In this document: in pieces, positions 35,050 to 43,282 of the stretch
Layout: each line of letters starts with the position of its first letter
Numbering within the stretch: the first letter of the stretch is position 1
Assembly (NCBI GenBank): GCA_965221145.1
Contig: OZ244877.1
Span: 1,550,001 to 1,614,000 of the forward strand
Direction: 5' to 3'
DNA from: Bin5 sp965221145
GTDB lineage: Bacteria; Chloroflexota; Anaerolineae; Caldilineales; Caldilineaceae
Length of the DNA: 64,000 nucleotides
The notes under the pieces: model-generated
What the model saw: the letters and a program-made list of their open reading frames with translations, nothing else
The model's database searches: none
What the model was told of the DNA's origin: nothing
Made by a program: the position numbers and the translations under genes

Positions 35050-36213
35050 TTGCAACGTTTCGCAAGAGTAAAGACAAGAGGATTCAGAAGCCTTGTCGAT
35101 GTGGATCTTTCTTTACGTCCGCTCGCAGTAATGATTGGACCAAATGGCTCCGGTAAGACTTCTCTTCTCGATCTGCTCCTGTTCTTCAATCAGGCGATGC
35201 AGGAAGACCTTTCGAAGGCTATTGAGCAACAGGGCGGGATCGTCTCCATTGCCTCACGCATGAAACCGGCGCCTGACCAAGTGGACGTTGAACTGTCATT
35301 TTACTCTGAAGAGTCCGGTGAAAAAGATGAAATGGTCTATCGGGTGCATCTTAGTGTCAACCCGGGGGAACATCCCATTCGTCTGGAACAGCTTGAAAGA
35401 CAGTTGGACACCCAGGACCCGAATCCCCATCGATACATAAATGTCGAAAACGGAACTGTAACATTTGCAATGCCAGGCTCAGTGGGCGCCGTGGCATCAG
35501 CAGGGAGCATTACGACAACGGAATTGGCACTGGCACAGATTCCAAGGTTTTACGAAGACCCTGAGAGATTGCGCAGCGCTTTGGCACGAGCATGCTTCTA
35601 TAGTCAACTAGATGTTCAGCCACGGTCCGTGATTCGCCTACCCCAGTCTCTTACTCCAACAATCCGGCCGGGGCCAAATGGAGAGAATCTCTTCTCTGCC
35701 TTATATAACCTTAGAGCTTCGCATGAGAGCCTGTATCGCTCACTCGAGGTTGTTCTCAGGACGGGTTTTCCGGACTTCCGTCGTCTGGAGTTTCCGGTTG
35801 TTGGATCTGGCCAGGTGACTCTGAGTTGGTACCAAGAAGGTCTTGAAGGACCTCTCTATCCAAATGAACTTTCCGAGGGCACTCTCCGATTTCTCTGGCT
35901 CGCGACAGTTCTGCTTTCGCCATCGCCCGCTCCCATTACCTGTATCGACGAGCCGGAGGTCAGCCTTCACCCTGAGCTGTTGAAACTCTTGGCAGGATTG
36001 CTTCAGGACGCCTCAATGAGGGGACAATACATTGTTGCCACGCACTCTCCTGAACTGATCCGATGGTTGGAACCGAAAGAGATCCTGATCTTGGACAAGG
36101 AAGAGGGCCGGACCAGCTTTACTTGGGCAGATTCCCTTGACTTGAAGGAATGGCTCCAGGAGTACACTCTGGATCAGATTTGGCTGATGGGTACCCTGGG
36201 AGGGCGACCGTGA
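35050..36213 (+). CDS. OLD/RecF-like AAA (ABC-type) ATPase
   Basis: The 387-aa product is an SMC/RecF/OLD-type ATPase without a nuclease part. Walker A is GPNGSGKT at residues 30-37. The signature-like stretch is NELSEGTLRFLWLATVLL, and Walker B is CIDEPEVSLHPELL with Asp300-Glu301. A switch His follows in VATHSPELI. This is the AAA_21 layout. The start is TTG 35050, fixed by AGGAGG eight bases upstream and by the family N-terminus. The TOPRIM-like gene begins on its stop codon. G+C is about 42-48% in two 60-base lines counted at the start of the gene, against about 73% in a line of the helicase, so it looks acquired. Confidence 0.88.
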   Translation: MQRFARVKTRGFRSLVDVDLSLRPLAVMIGPNGSGKTSLLDLLLFFNQAMQEDLSKAIEQQGGIVSIASRMKPAPDQVDVELSFYSEESGEKDEMVYRVHLSVNPGEHPIRLEQLERQLDTQDPNPHRYINVENGTVTFAMPGSVGAVASAGSITTTELALAQIPRFYEDPERLRSALARACFYSQLDVQPRSVIRLPQSLTPTIRPGPNGENLFSALYNLRASHESLYRSLEVVLRTGFPDFRRLEFPVVGSGQVTLSWYQEGLEGPLYPNELSEGTLRFLWLATVLLSPSPAPITCIDEPEVSLHPELLKLLAGLLQDASMRGQYIVATHSPELIRWLEPKEILILDKEEGRTSFTWADSLDLKEWLQEYTLDQIWLMGTLGGRP

Positions 36214-36803
36214 CAGTCGTATTGCTGGTGGAAGGAGCGACGGAAACAGCCCTCAAGAATCACTTAAAGCGTTTTCTTGACCAAAGGGCAAGCCAAGAGG
36301 GGAAACCAAAGCTGGACCTGCGAACGAAGCCTTTCAGGACAATTCCAAGCGAAAAGGAATTTCGGAGACGTCTGAGTTTGGAGTTGCGCGATAACAGTGT
36401 AATAGCCGTTATTGGATTGCTCGATGTCTACCCCAATTTCGGAACGGCGAAAGAGGTCAAGGAGTTCATGCATAGGGCCGCCGGAGATGACGACCGCTTT
36501 CATGCACACGCCGCTCAATTCGATGTGGAAGCCTGGCTTATTCCGCACTGGGAGTTCATTTGCAATCGGATCGGGGTCAATAGAATTCGTCCCGGCAGCA
36601 ATCCTGAGCAAGTGAACAACACGGACCCTCCTTCCAAGCGTCTGGGGGCACTTTATCAGATTGCAAGGCGGAAGTACAAGAAACCGATAGAAATGAACGC
36701 GATTTTGGAGCGGCAGGATTTGAGTTTAGCGGCAAGCGAATGTCAGGAACTCAGGATGCTATTGAATACGCTTTTGCGACTCGGGGGTCTAACTTTGCTC
36801 TGA
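36210..36803 (+). CDS. DUF4276/TOPRIM-like protein paired with the ATPase
   Basis: The 197-aa product appears to be a stand-alone TOPRIM-type domain as found in DUF4276. The first strand ends in the conserved Glu8 (VVLLVEGATET). A second acidic site is Asp72 in IGLLDVYPNF, and a third conserved acidic residue is Glu107 in QFDVEAWLI. TOPRIM nucleases use one Glu and Asp residues for metal, so nuclease activity is plausible but not proven. I chose GTG 36210, whose GTGA overlaps the ATPase stop; upstream in-frame starts lack a ribosome site. Composition is as low as in the ATPase gene. Together the pair resembles a split OLD nuclease. Confidence 0.75.
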   Translation: MTVVLLVEGATETALKNHLKRFLDQRASQEGKPKLDLRTKPFRTIPSEKEFRRRLSLELRDNSVIAVIGLLDVYPNFGTAKEVKEFMHRAAGDDDRFHAHAAQFDVEAWLIPHWEFICNRIGVNRIRPGSNPEQVNNTDPPSKRLGALYQIARRKYKKPIEMNAILERQDLSLAASECQELRMLLNTLLRLGGLTLL

Positions 36804-36924
36804 CACTCGGATTCGTCACTTGCTTCCGAAGTGGACTGGGCGCAGAATGCCCGTCGCCTGGATCGGTTGCAAAGGGCAAGTGTTGACAGTCATTCATCAG
36901 AAGGTTGACAGAGCAGACGAAGAG

Positions 36925-39900
36925 ATGCAACAGTCGAAAATCCAACAATACTGTGAATCTGTTATCGAAGCCGGTTGGCTGGCGGCTCTGATCGTCGCGC
37001 CGCTCTTCTTCAACACCTATTCCAGCCGCGTGTTCGAGCCGGATAAGATCAGCCTTGTTCGTTCCATCTCCCTGGTCATGCTATTGGCATATCTGGTGAA
37101 GATCATTGACGGCGGGCGGCTCTGGCTGCCAGGGGGAGGAGGAATGTCAGTGGCGGGGGGCCAGCGCCAGGAGGTCGGTGAAGGCCCAGTAGCCACCGGT
37201 AACGGGTCGCTGGCCAATCTGTTGAGTCTGCCACTCCTGCTGCCCGTCGCGCTCTTGGTGGCGGCCTACGCGCTCAGTACGATTTTCAGCATTTCGCCCT
37301 ATGTCAGTTGGTGGGGATCATATCACCGTTTGCAAGGAACGTTTACATTCATCAGCTATTTGATCATCGCCGTTTTGACCGCGGCCCATCTGCGCCAGCC
37401 GGCCCAACTGCGGCGGCTGCAACATACAGTAATTCTCACCAGCTTGCCAATTGCCATCTACGGCGTGATCCAGCACTACGACCGCGATCCCCTCCCATGG
37501 GGGGAAGATGTAACAACCCGCATCGCGGCCAATGCCGGCAATGCGATTTTCCTGGCCGCGCACCTGATCATGGCGTTCTTCCTGACGCTTGAGCGCGTGT
37601 ACTCAAGTTTTGCGTACCTGCTGACGAGCGGGTCACAGCCAACCGAGGCAGCAGAGTTCGTTGAAAATGAACAAGATCCATCCTTCGGACATAGCCTGGC
37701 CGGCACACTGGCCGGTAGTTCTTATCTGTTTGTGCTGGTTGTTCAGCTCTTCGCAATTTTCTGGACCCAGAGCCGCGGCCCCTGGCTTGGTCTGGCAACC
37801 GGGATCTACATTTTTGTGCTGCTTCTACTCACAGGGATACGCCCGCGCAACTACCGCGCGTGGACGGCTGTTTGGGTAGGATTAGGAGTGGCCGGCGCCG
37901 TCTTTCTCGTTCTTCTGAATACGACGGCCCTGGGCGCTTCCTTCAGTCGAGTTCCCATCTGGGGACGCCTGACAACGATGCTGGATAGCAGCAGTGGCAC
38001 GGGCCGGGTCCGGGTTCTGATATGGGAGGGCACGGCGAAGATGATGTCGCCCCATCCGCCGCTGGCCTTTCCCGACGGGAAGAGAGATGCTGTCAATCCG
38101 CTGCGTCCGCTAATCGGCTACGGGCCAGAGACGACGTGGATGGCATTCAATCGCTTCTATCCTCCAGAACTGGCCCAATGGGAAGCGCGCAACCGTGCGC
38201 CTGACCGCGCCCACAATGAGACCTGGGACAGCCTGGCTATAACAGGAATTTTCGGCTTCCTGGCAAGCTCACTGCTCTATCTATCGATCTTCTATTGGGC
38301 ATTGCGCTGGCTGGGACTGATCCGTTCTCGACGCGACGCCGCCCTGTTTTTTGTCCTGCTAGTCGGCGGCGGTGTACTCCTCAGCGCCCTGTTCCTGCTG
38401 CGCGGCGTCAGCGTCGGCTTCCTTGGGGTAAACTGGCCGACCGGTATGATTCTTGGGCTGATTGTCTATGTTACGTTAGCGGTATTTCTTCAGCCTGAAG
38501 CTGCATTTCCAGCCGCGGAGCGCCCGCGGCAACTCCTGTTGGCGGCAGCCTTGTCAGCAATAATTGCCCACTATGTGGAGATCCAACTTGGTATTGCGGT
38601 TGCCGCGACGCGTGTCTATTTCTGGATGATCGGAGCGCTGCTGCTCGTGTTGGGCATGCGCTGGCTCTTACCGGAACCGATCGACCTGGAGGAGGTGAAT
38701 GACGACACGAAAACGTCGAGAGGCGAGAGGAGAGGACGCGAGAGGCACCGGCGTTCAACGACACGGTCAACGCCGAGTCGCCGCCGTCGCGCTGCGCTCG
38801 AAAGCAGTGGAGAAGGCTTCTACATTCCGGCAACCGTCATGCCAGACCTGCTGGTGACGATGACACTGGCCTATCTCTTTACGACCAATTTCCTGGGATT
38901 GTCGAATCCCTTCGCGATCTTATTTGGAAGTCCGGGCAGTTCCACACAAGAGGAGGCTGCGAATAACGGGTCTGTCATAATGTGGCTCTTGGTCTTCACC
39001 TGGATTATCGCTGCTGCATTGAGCGCATCGACAGCCATCTTGCGCCGCCCTGTGTCTGGGACCGCGCAGCGGACTGGGAGGGCAACTCCCAGAGCACAAC
39101 GGGGAGATGGCGCCCCTAAACAAGGAGAGAGATTGAGAGCCGTACTCGTGTGGGCGGGCATAGCAGCCCTCTACGGGCTGATTCTGTTCATAGGTTGGTT
39201 CCTATATGGCCTGATCCAAGCGGGGCGGCTGCTTCCCCGCCAAATGGTGGGCGAGATAGCGAGCCACCTTGATCATTTCGCCGGACACTTCAGCCTGTAC
39301 ACTTGGATTGTCGTATTTTGGTGTCTGATCGCAGGCCTGGTTCTGGCGTGGCGCTCGATCGCGGAATCGAGGCGAGTGTGGATGAACCGCACACTGGCAA
39401 CGATGAGCGGCGCAGCCCTGCTTTCTGTAATCGCCTTCTTTGTCGTTGGCAACATAAACATTGCGCAAGTGCGGGCGGATATCTTCTATAAGCAGGGCCA
39501 GACGTTCGAGAGGGTCGGGAAATGGGTACCGAGCGCGGACATGTATCGAAGAGCATTGACTGTGCGACCTACAGAGGACTACTATATGCTCTTTTGGGGG
39601 CGCAGCCTGTTGAAAGGAGCGACGGTTGCGCCGCAAGAAGGCTCTCGCTCCTTGTCGGCCGCGTTGTCTCTGCAAGATACGCTTGATATGACCGCCACAG
39701 AGGTTGAGCAATTGGGGCAAGAGGATCTGCTGAGGGTGGTGGAGATCATTTTGCAAAAGGCGCAGGAACTAAACCCGTTAAACATCGATCACACGGCGAA
39801 TCTGGCCCGTCTCCACGATAACTGGGCGAAGGTGACTGACGATCCGCAGTTGCGAATGCAAGCCTGGGAAAAGAGCGCACAGTATTACGAGGCCGCTCTG

Positions 39901-40593
39901 GCCCTCAGCCCCTATGCCGCCCATCTGTGGAACGAGAAAGGGGCGGTGCTGGCCTCTATGGGCCAGCACGAAGAGGCAGAGGCCGCATTCAGGCACAGTC
40001 TCTTTCTCGACGACCGTTACGACAACACCTATATCCTGCTGACAGAGTTGTATCAGAAGATGGGCGAAATGGAGAAGGGCGCCGAAATCCTGCAACGCGG
40101 CCTGGAGATACGGCCGGGAAACTTGCTGCTCCTCAGCCATTTGGGAGTAGCCCTGGTCCATGCCGGTGACCTGGAAGGAGCGCTGGAAACCAATCTGCAG
40201 TTAATCGAACTAGATCGGAACAATCTCGGTACACTAAGCAATCTACTGGTTCTTTATCGGGATCTCAACCGTTCCAGGGAGGCCATGCCGTGGGCAGACC
40301 AGGCGGCCGCTTTGCTCGAAAGCGGCCATAGCGGAACGAGCGCGGACATTCAACTGCAGAGCCTGCTTGTCGAACTGTATCATGAAAGTGGAAGGCTGCT
40401 CGACGCGGCTGATCTCTTGCACGATATGATCGACTCGAGGCCGGACGACTATCGCTACCCGTTAAGATTGGCTTACGTTTACTATGAACTAAGCGACATT
40501 GAGCAGGCCCGGCAGTTCGGCGAGAATGCTTTGACAATCGCCCCCGATGGCGAGAGGCCCGAGATCCAGGCGTTTATCGATTCCCTTGAATAG
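36925..40593 (+). CDS. O-antigen ligase/polymerase-like membrane protein with C-terminal TPRs
   Basis: The 1222-aa product starts with about twelve membrane helices of the Wzy/WaaL type. Key features are the TQSRGPWLGLATG stretch and the periplasmic-loop signature RAPDRAHNETWDSLAITGIF. A basic, disordered segment at about residues 595-630 (SRGERRGRERHRRSTTRS) interrupts the membrane part. The last 370 residues are tetratricopeptide repeats, such as NEKGAVLASMGQHEEAEAAF and ILQRGLEIRPGNLLLLSHLG. It probably joins or polymerises surface glycan. I chose ATG 36925 because the 35 codons before it look non-family; its ribosome site is weak. The next gene makes the lipid-linked first sugar. Confidence 0.83.
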   Translation: MQQSKIQQYCESVIEAGWLAALIVAPLFFNTYSSRVFEPDKISLVRSISLVMLLAYLVKIIDGGRLWLPGGGGMSVAGGQRQEVGEGPVATGNGSLANLLSLPLLLPVALLVAAYALSTIFSISPYVSWWGSYHRLQGTFTFISYLIIAVLTAAHLRQPAQLRRLQHTVILTSLPIAIYGVIQHYDRDPLPWGEDVTTRIAANAGNAIFLAAHLIMAFFLTLERVYSSFAYLLTSGSQPTEAAEFVENEQDPSFGHSLAGTLAGSSYLFVLVVQLFAIFWTQSRGPWLGLATGIYIFVLLLLTGIRPRNYRAWTAVWVGLGVAGAVFLVLLNTTALGASFSRVPIWGRLTTMLDSSSGTGRVRVLIWEGTAKMMSPHPPLAFPDGKRDAVNPLRPLIGYGPETTWMAFNRFYPPELAQWEARNRAPDRAHNETWDSLAITGIFGFLASSLLYLSIFYWALRWLGLIRSRRDAALFFVLLVGGGVLLSALFLLRGVSVGFLGVNWPTGMILGLIVYVTLAVFLQPEAAFPAAERPRQLLLAAALSAIIAHYVEIQLGIAVAATRVYFWMIGALLLVLGMRWLLPEPIDLEEVNDDTKTSRGERRGRERHRRSTTRSTPSRRRRAALESSGEGFYIPATVMPDLLVTMTLAYLFTTNFLGLSNPFAILFGSPGSSTQEEAANNGSVIMWLLVFTWIIAAALSASTAILRRPVSGTAQRTGRATPRAQRGDGAPKQGERLRAVLVWAGIAALYGLILFIGWFLYGLIQAGRLLPRQMVGEIASHLDHFAGHFSLYTWIVVFWCLIAGLVLAWRSIAESRRVWMNRTLATMSGAALLSVIAFFVVGNINIAQVRADIFYKQGQTFERVGKWVPSADMYRRALTVRPTEDYYMLFWGRSLLKGATVAPQEGSRSLSAALSLQDTLDMTATEVEQLGQEDLLRVVEIILQKAQELNPLNIDHTANLARLHDNWAKVTDDPQLRMQAWEKSAQYYEAALALSPYAAHLWNEKGAVLASMGQHEEAEAAFRHSLFLDDRYDNTYILLTELYQKMGEMEKGAEILQRGLEIRPGNLLLLSHLGVALVHAGDLEGALETNLQLIELDRNNLGTLSNLLVLYRDLNRSREAMPWADQAAALLESGHSGTSADIQLQSLLVELYHESGRLLDAADLLHDMIDSRPDDYRYPLRLAYVYYELSDIEQARQFGENALTIAPDGERPEIQAFIDSLE

Positions 40594-40623
40594 TTTTGTG
40601 GGCACCAGAAATCGAGCTGTCCA

Positions 40624-41622
40624 ATGAGTCCCTATCTCTTGATGGCCGCCAGCGCTCTTATCATTGCTGTCGGCGGCACGCCTTTGGTGCGCTATGTAGC
40701 TCTGCAAATGGGGATTCTCGATCAGCCGGCTGCGCGTAAGATCCACAGTGCGCCTGTGCCCTTGATGGGGGGCGTCGCCATTTATGTCGCCTTCATCGCC
40801 TCCCTGGCTTTCTGGGGCGAACGGAGCTATGTCAACGAGATTGTCGGAATCTTTGCAGGCGCAACACTTGTCAGCATTGCTGGCGCGCTGGACGACAGCC
40901 GCGGTGTGGGGAGCTACTTAAAACTGGCTGTCCAGGTGGTCGCAGCAGGCATTCTGATCATTAGCGGTGTGCATGTGCGTCTATTCAGTGGCATTATGGA
41001 CATCATTCTGACGCTCTTCTGGGTGGTCGGAATCACGAATGCGTTCAATCTGTTGGACAATATGGACGGCCTGTCCAGCGGAATTGCGACGATTGCGGCG
41101 GCCTTCTTCACGCTCCTCGCTGCGATGAGCGATCAATATCTGGTCGGAACATTGGCCGCCGCGCTGTGCGGCGCATGTGTGGGATTTCTGGTGTACAATT
41201 GGAATCCGGCGCGCGTCTTCATGGGCGACACTGGCAGCCTCTTTCTCGGCTTTCTGCTCGCCGCCGTCGGCATCAAGCTGCGCTTTCCCATGAACAGCGC
41301 CAGCATAACCTGGCTGATTCCGGTGCTTATATTGGCACTACCGATCTTCGACACGACTCTGGTTTTTGTCAGCCGCCTGCGCCGCGGCAAAAATCCGCTC
41401 ACCACCGCTGGCAAGGATCATCTCAGCCACCGTCTTGCTCGGCTGACTGGCAGTCGGCGTGAAGCGGTCCTGTTATGCTATCTGATCGCGGGAGCAATGG
41501 GGCTGGCATCCGTATTTCTGACCCAGGCCAACTTACGGGAGGCCATGGTCGTCGCGCTGGGCGTACTTCTGCTGGCAGTCTACGCACTGTGGAAGCTCGA
41601 AAGACAAGACAGCGGACATTGA
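40624..41622 (+). CDS. Undecaprenyl-phosphate sugar-1-phosphate transferase, WecA/TagO-like
   Basis: The 332-aa membrane enzyme transfers a sugar-1-phosphate, typically GlcNAc-1-P from UDP-GlcNAc, to undecaprenyl phosphate, starting surface glycan synthesis. Motifs: Asp-Asp in GALDDSRGVGSYLK, the catalytic NLLDNMDGLSSG, NWNPARVFMGDTGSLFLGF, and the His motif in KDHLSHRL. About ten membrane helices are present. WecA/TagO rather than MraY is favoured by the shorter C-terminal loop and by the polymerase-like gene directly upstream, 30 bases away. The start is ATG 40624. Confidence 0.9.
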   Translation: MSPYLLMAASALIIAVGGTPLVRYVALQMGILDQPAARKIHSAPVPLMGGVAIYVAFIASLAFWGERSYVNEIVGIFAGATLVSIAGALDDSRGVGSYLKLAVQVVAAGILIISGVHVRLFSGIMDIILTLFWVVGITNAFNLLDNMDGLSSGIATIAAAFFTLLAAMSDQYLVGTLAAALCGACVGFLVYNWNPARVFMGDTGSLFLGFLLAAVGIKLRFPMNSASITWLIPVLILALPIFDTTLVFVSRLRRGKNPLTTAGKDHLSHRLARLTGSRREAVLLCYLIAGAMGLASVFLTQANLREAMVVALGVLLLAVYALWKLERQDSGH

Positions 41623-41677
41623 TCGTGCCGGGTATGCACTCCCGTCGGAACGTACATTTTTTGAAAAGGAGAACATC

Positions 41678-42433
41678 TTGACTAAGGCAACCAATCGAGC
41701 GCTTCTTTCATTCCGCTCTTCAATCCGCACACAGTTTACTTTCGCCGACCGGCCCGACAAGAAACAGCGCGGCCGGGGCAGCCGTGTCGCTGCATTGCTG
41801 CTGCTGTGCGCGCTGGTAATCTCCGCCTGCAGCGCCCCTTCCGAGGCGGTTGAAGTTGCTGAAGAGGCCGACGAAGGCGCTGCTGCCGCGCTTGAACCAG
41901 CGGCCCGCAATGAAATGTACAGCGCCGCGCCGGCAATGGCGATAGACGCGGACAAAGAGTATACAGCCGTTTTCAAGACCGACAAAGGCGATATGCGCGT
42001 GCGGCTATTCGCTGATCAGGCTCCGGTAACGGTAAACAATTTCGTCTTTCTGGCCCGTGATGGTTTCTACAACGATACGAACTTTCATCGCGTGCTGGAG
42101 AATTTCATGGCCCAAGGCGGCGATCCGACCGGAAGCGGCGCGGGCGGGCCTGGCTATCAGTTCCAGGATGAGATCGTCCCCAGCTTGCAGTTCGATCGGG
42201 CCGGCCTGCTGGCGATGGCAAACGCCGGGCGGGGCACAAATGGCAGTCAGTTCTTCTTCACTTTTGTCGAGACGCCCTGGCTGAATGGCAAACATACAAT
42301 TTTCGGCGAGATCGTCGAGGGCATGGACGTGTTGAACTCGCTTTCTATCAGAGATCCGAGGTCTCCTGGGGCATCCGAGTTTGCTGGAGATCTTCTGATA
42401 ACCGTTGAAATCGAAGAGGCAGGCGGGCAGTAA
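41678..42433 (+). CDS. Cyclophilin-type peptidyl-prolyl isomerase lipoprotein
   Basis: The 251-aa product is a cyclophilin with a lipoprotein leader of unusual length. About 36 basic residues precede the hydrophobic segment, and lipobox Ile-Ser-Ala-Cys ends near residue 51. An acidic/Ala linker follows, then the isomerase domain (about 90-248) with NTNFHRVLENFMAQGG-like and GSQFFFTFVETPWLNGKHTI motifs. The catalytic Arg of the FHRV motif and the QFF motif are intact. It should help fold exported proteins at the membrane surface. The start is TTG 41678, with AAGGAG six bases upstream; an ATG is not available. Confidence 0.9.
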   Translation: MTKATNRALLSFRSSIRTQFTFADRPDKKQRGRGSRVAALLLLCALVISACSAPSEAVEVAEEADEGAAAALEPAARNEMYSAAPAMAIDADKEYTAVFKTDKGDMRVRLFADQAPVTVNNFVFLARDGFYNDTNFHRVLENFMAQGGDPTGSGAGGPGYQFQDEIVPSLQFDRAGLLAMANAGRGTNGSQFFFTFVETPWLNGKHTIFGEIVEGMDVLNSLSIRDPRSPGASEFAGDLLITVEIEEAGGQ

Positions 42434-42520
42434 GGACGGTCGAACAGCAGTTGATCGCGTTTTTCGGGAACATTTCCTTCACGTCTGTCGTTGTAAGATC
42501 ACTCATCCGGAAATCCGCCC

Positions 42521-43174
42521 ATGAACCGTCCCAGGAATCCAGGCAGAATGCGGAACGCGCTGAATTGGATGACGGGTCGCGAAGCGTCCGCTGCAACCGG
42601 TGAAGAGATTGCGGAGAATGCGTCCGGCCGCAAGCCGCTCCAGATGATCTTGCAGGTCTGTGCGCTGCTTGCGATTACCGGCGCATCATTCTGGCTGGCC
42701 CTCAATGAAGAGTGGGTGCAGCAGTTCAGCCATTGGGGGTATGCAGGTAGCTTTCTGATCAGTCTGATTTCCAATGCGACTATCGTTCTGCCCGCCCCCG
42801 GTCTGATCGTCGTCCTTGCCTTGGGGGCCAACCTGAATCCGATTCTTCTCGGCGTCGTTGCCGGTTGCGGCAGCGGATTGGGCGAGTTGTCGGGATACCT
42901 GGCCGGAGCGACCGGCGGCGAGTTGATCAGGAAGCGGGGCGTCAGCGCAAAGCTCCATAACTTGACCACCCGCTATACCATGCCGGTGTTATTCGTTTTG
43001 GCGATTTTGCCGACGCCTCTCTTTGACGTGGCGGGAATCCTGGCAGGCGCAATGCGGTTGCCAATCTACCGCTTTTTGGTGCCCGTGATCAGCGGCAAGA
43101 TCATCAAGCACATCATTTTCGCCTATGTCGGCGCGGGATCTGTTCCGTTGATCAGATCATTGTTCGGGTTCTGA
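42521..43174 (+). CDS. VTT-domain (DedA/SNARE-associated-like) membrane protein
   Basis: The 217-aa product has about five membrane helices and the VTT fold thought to scramble or flip lipids. The typical re-entrant stretch is VLPAPGLIVVLALGANLNPI and the conserved GCGSGLGELSGYLAGATGG follows. RLPIYRF stands before the last helix. The N-terminal 45 residues are soluble. A ribosome site is weak. It is transcribed with the surface-polysaccharide genes. Exact substrate is unknown. Confidence 0.82.
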   Translation: MNRPRNPGRMRNALNWMTGREASAATGEEIAENASGRKPLQMILQVCALLAITGASFWLALNEEWVQQFSHWGYAGSFLISLISNATIVLPAPGLIVVLALGANLNPILLGVVAGCGSGLGELSGYLAGATGGELIRKRGVSAKLHNLTTRYTMPVLFVLAILPTPLFDVAGILAGAMRLPIYRFLVPVISGKIIKHIIFAYVGAGSVPLIRSLFGF

Positions 43175-43282
43175 GCCGTTTTCAGCAGGGCAACGAAGCG
43201 CGAAGGCCGGCGCATTGCCACGATTGCAGGAGTGGCACGCCCTGCCGGCCATGCCGGTGATCCTCCAAAGGAGTAAAGAGCC

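Noticed and set aside
35050..36803. A single GajA/OLD gene broken by a frameshift
   Set aside because: The TOPRIM-like gene has its own GTG overlapping the ATPase stop, the ATPase ends with a normal helical tail, and separate ATPase and TOPRIM genes are a known arrangement.
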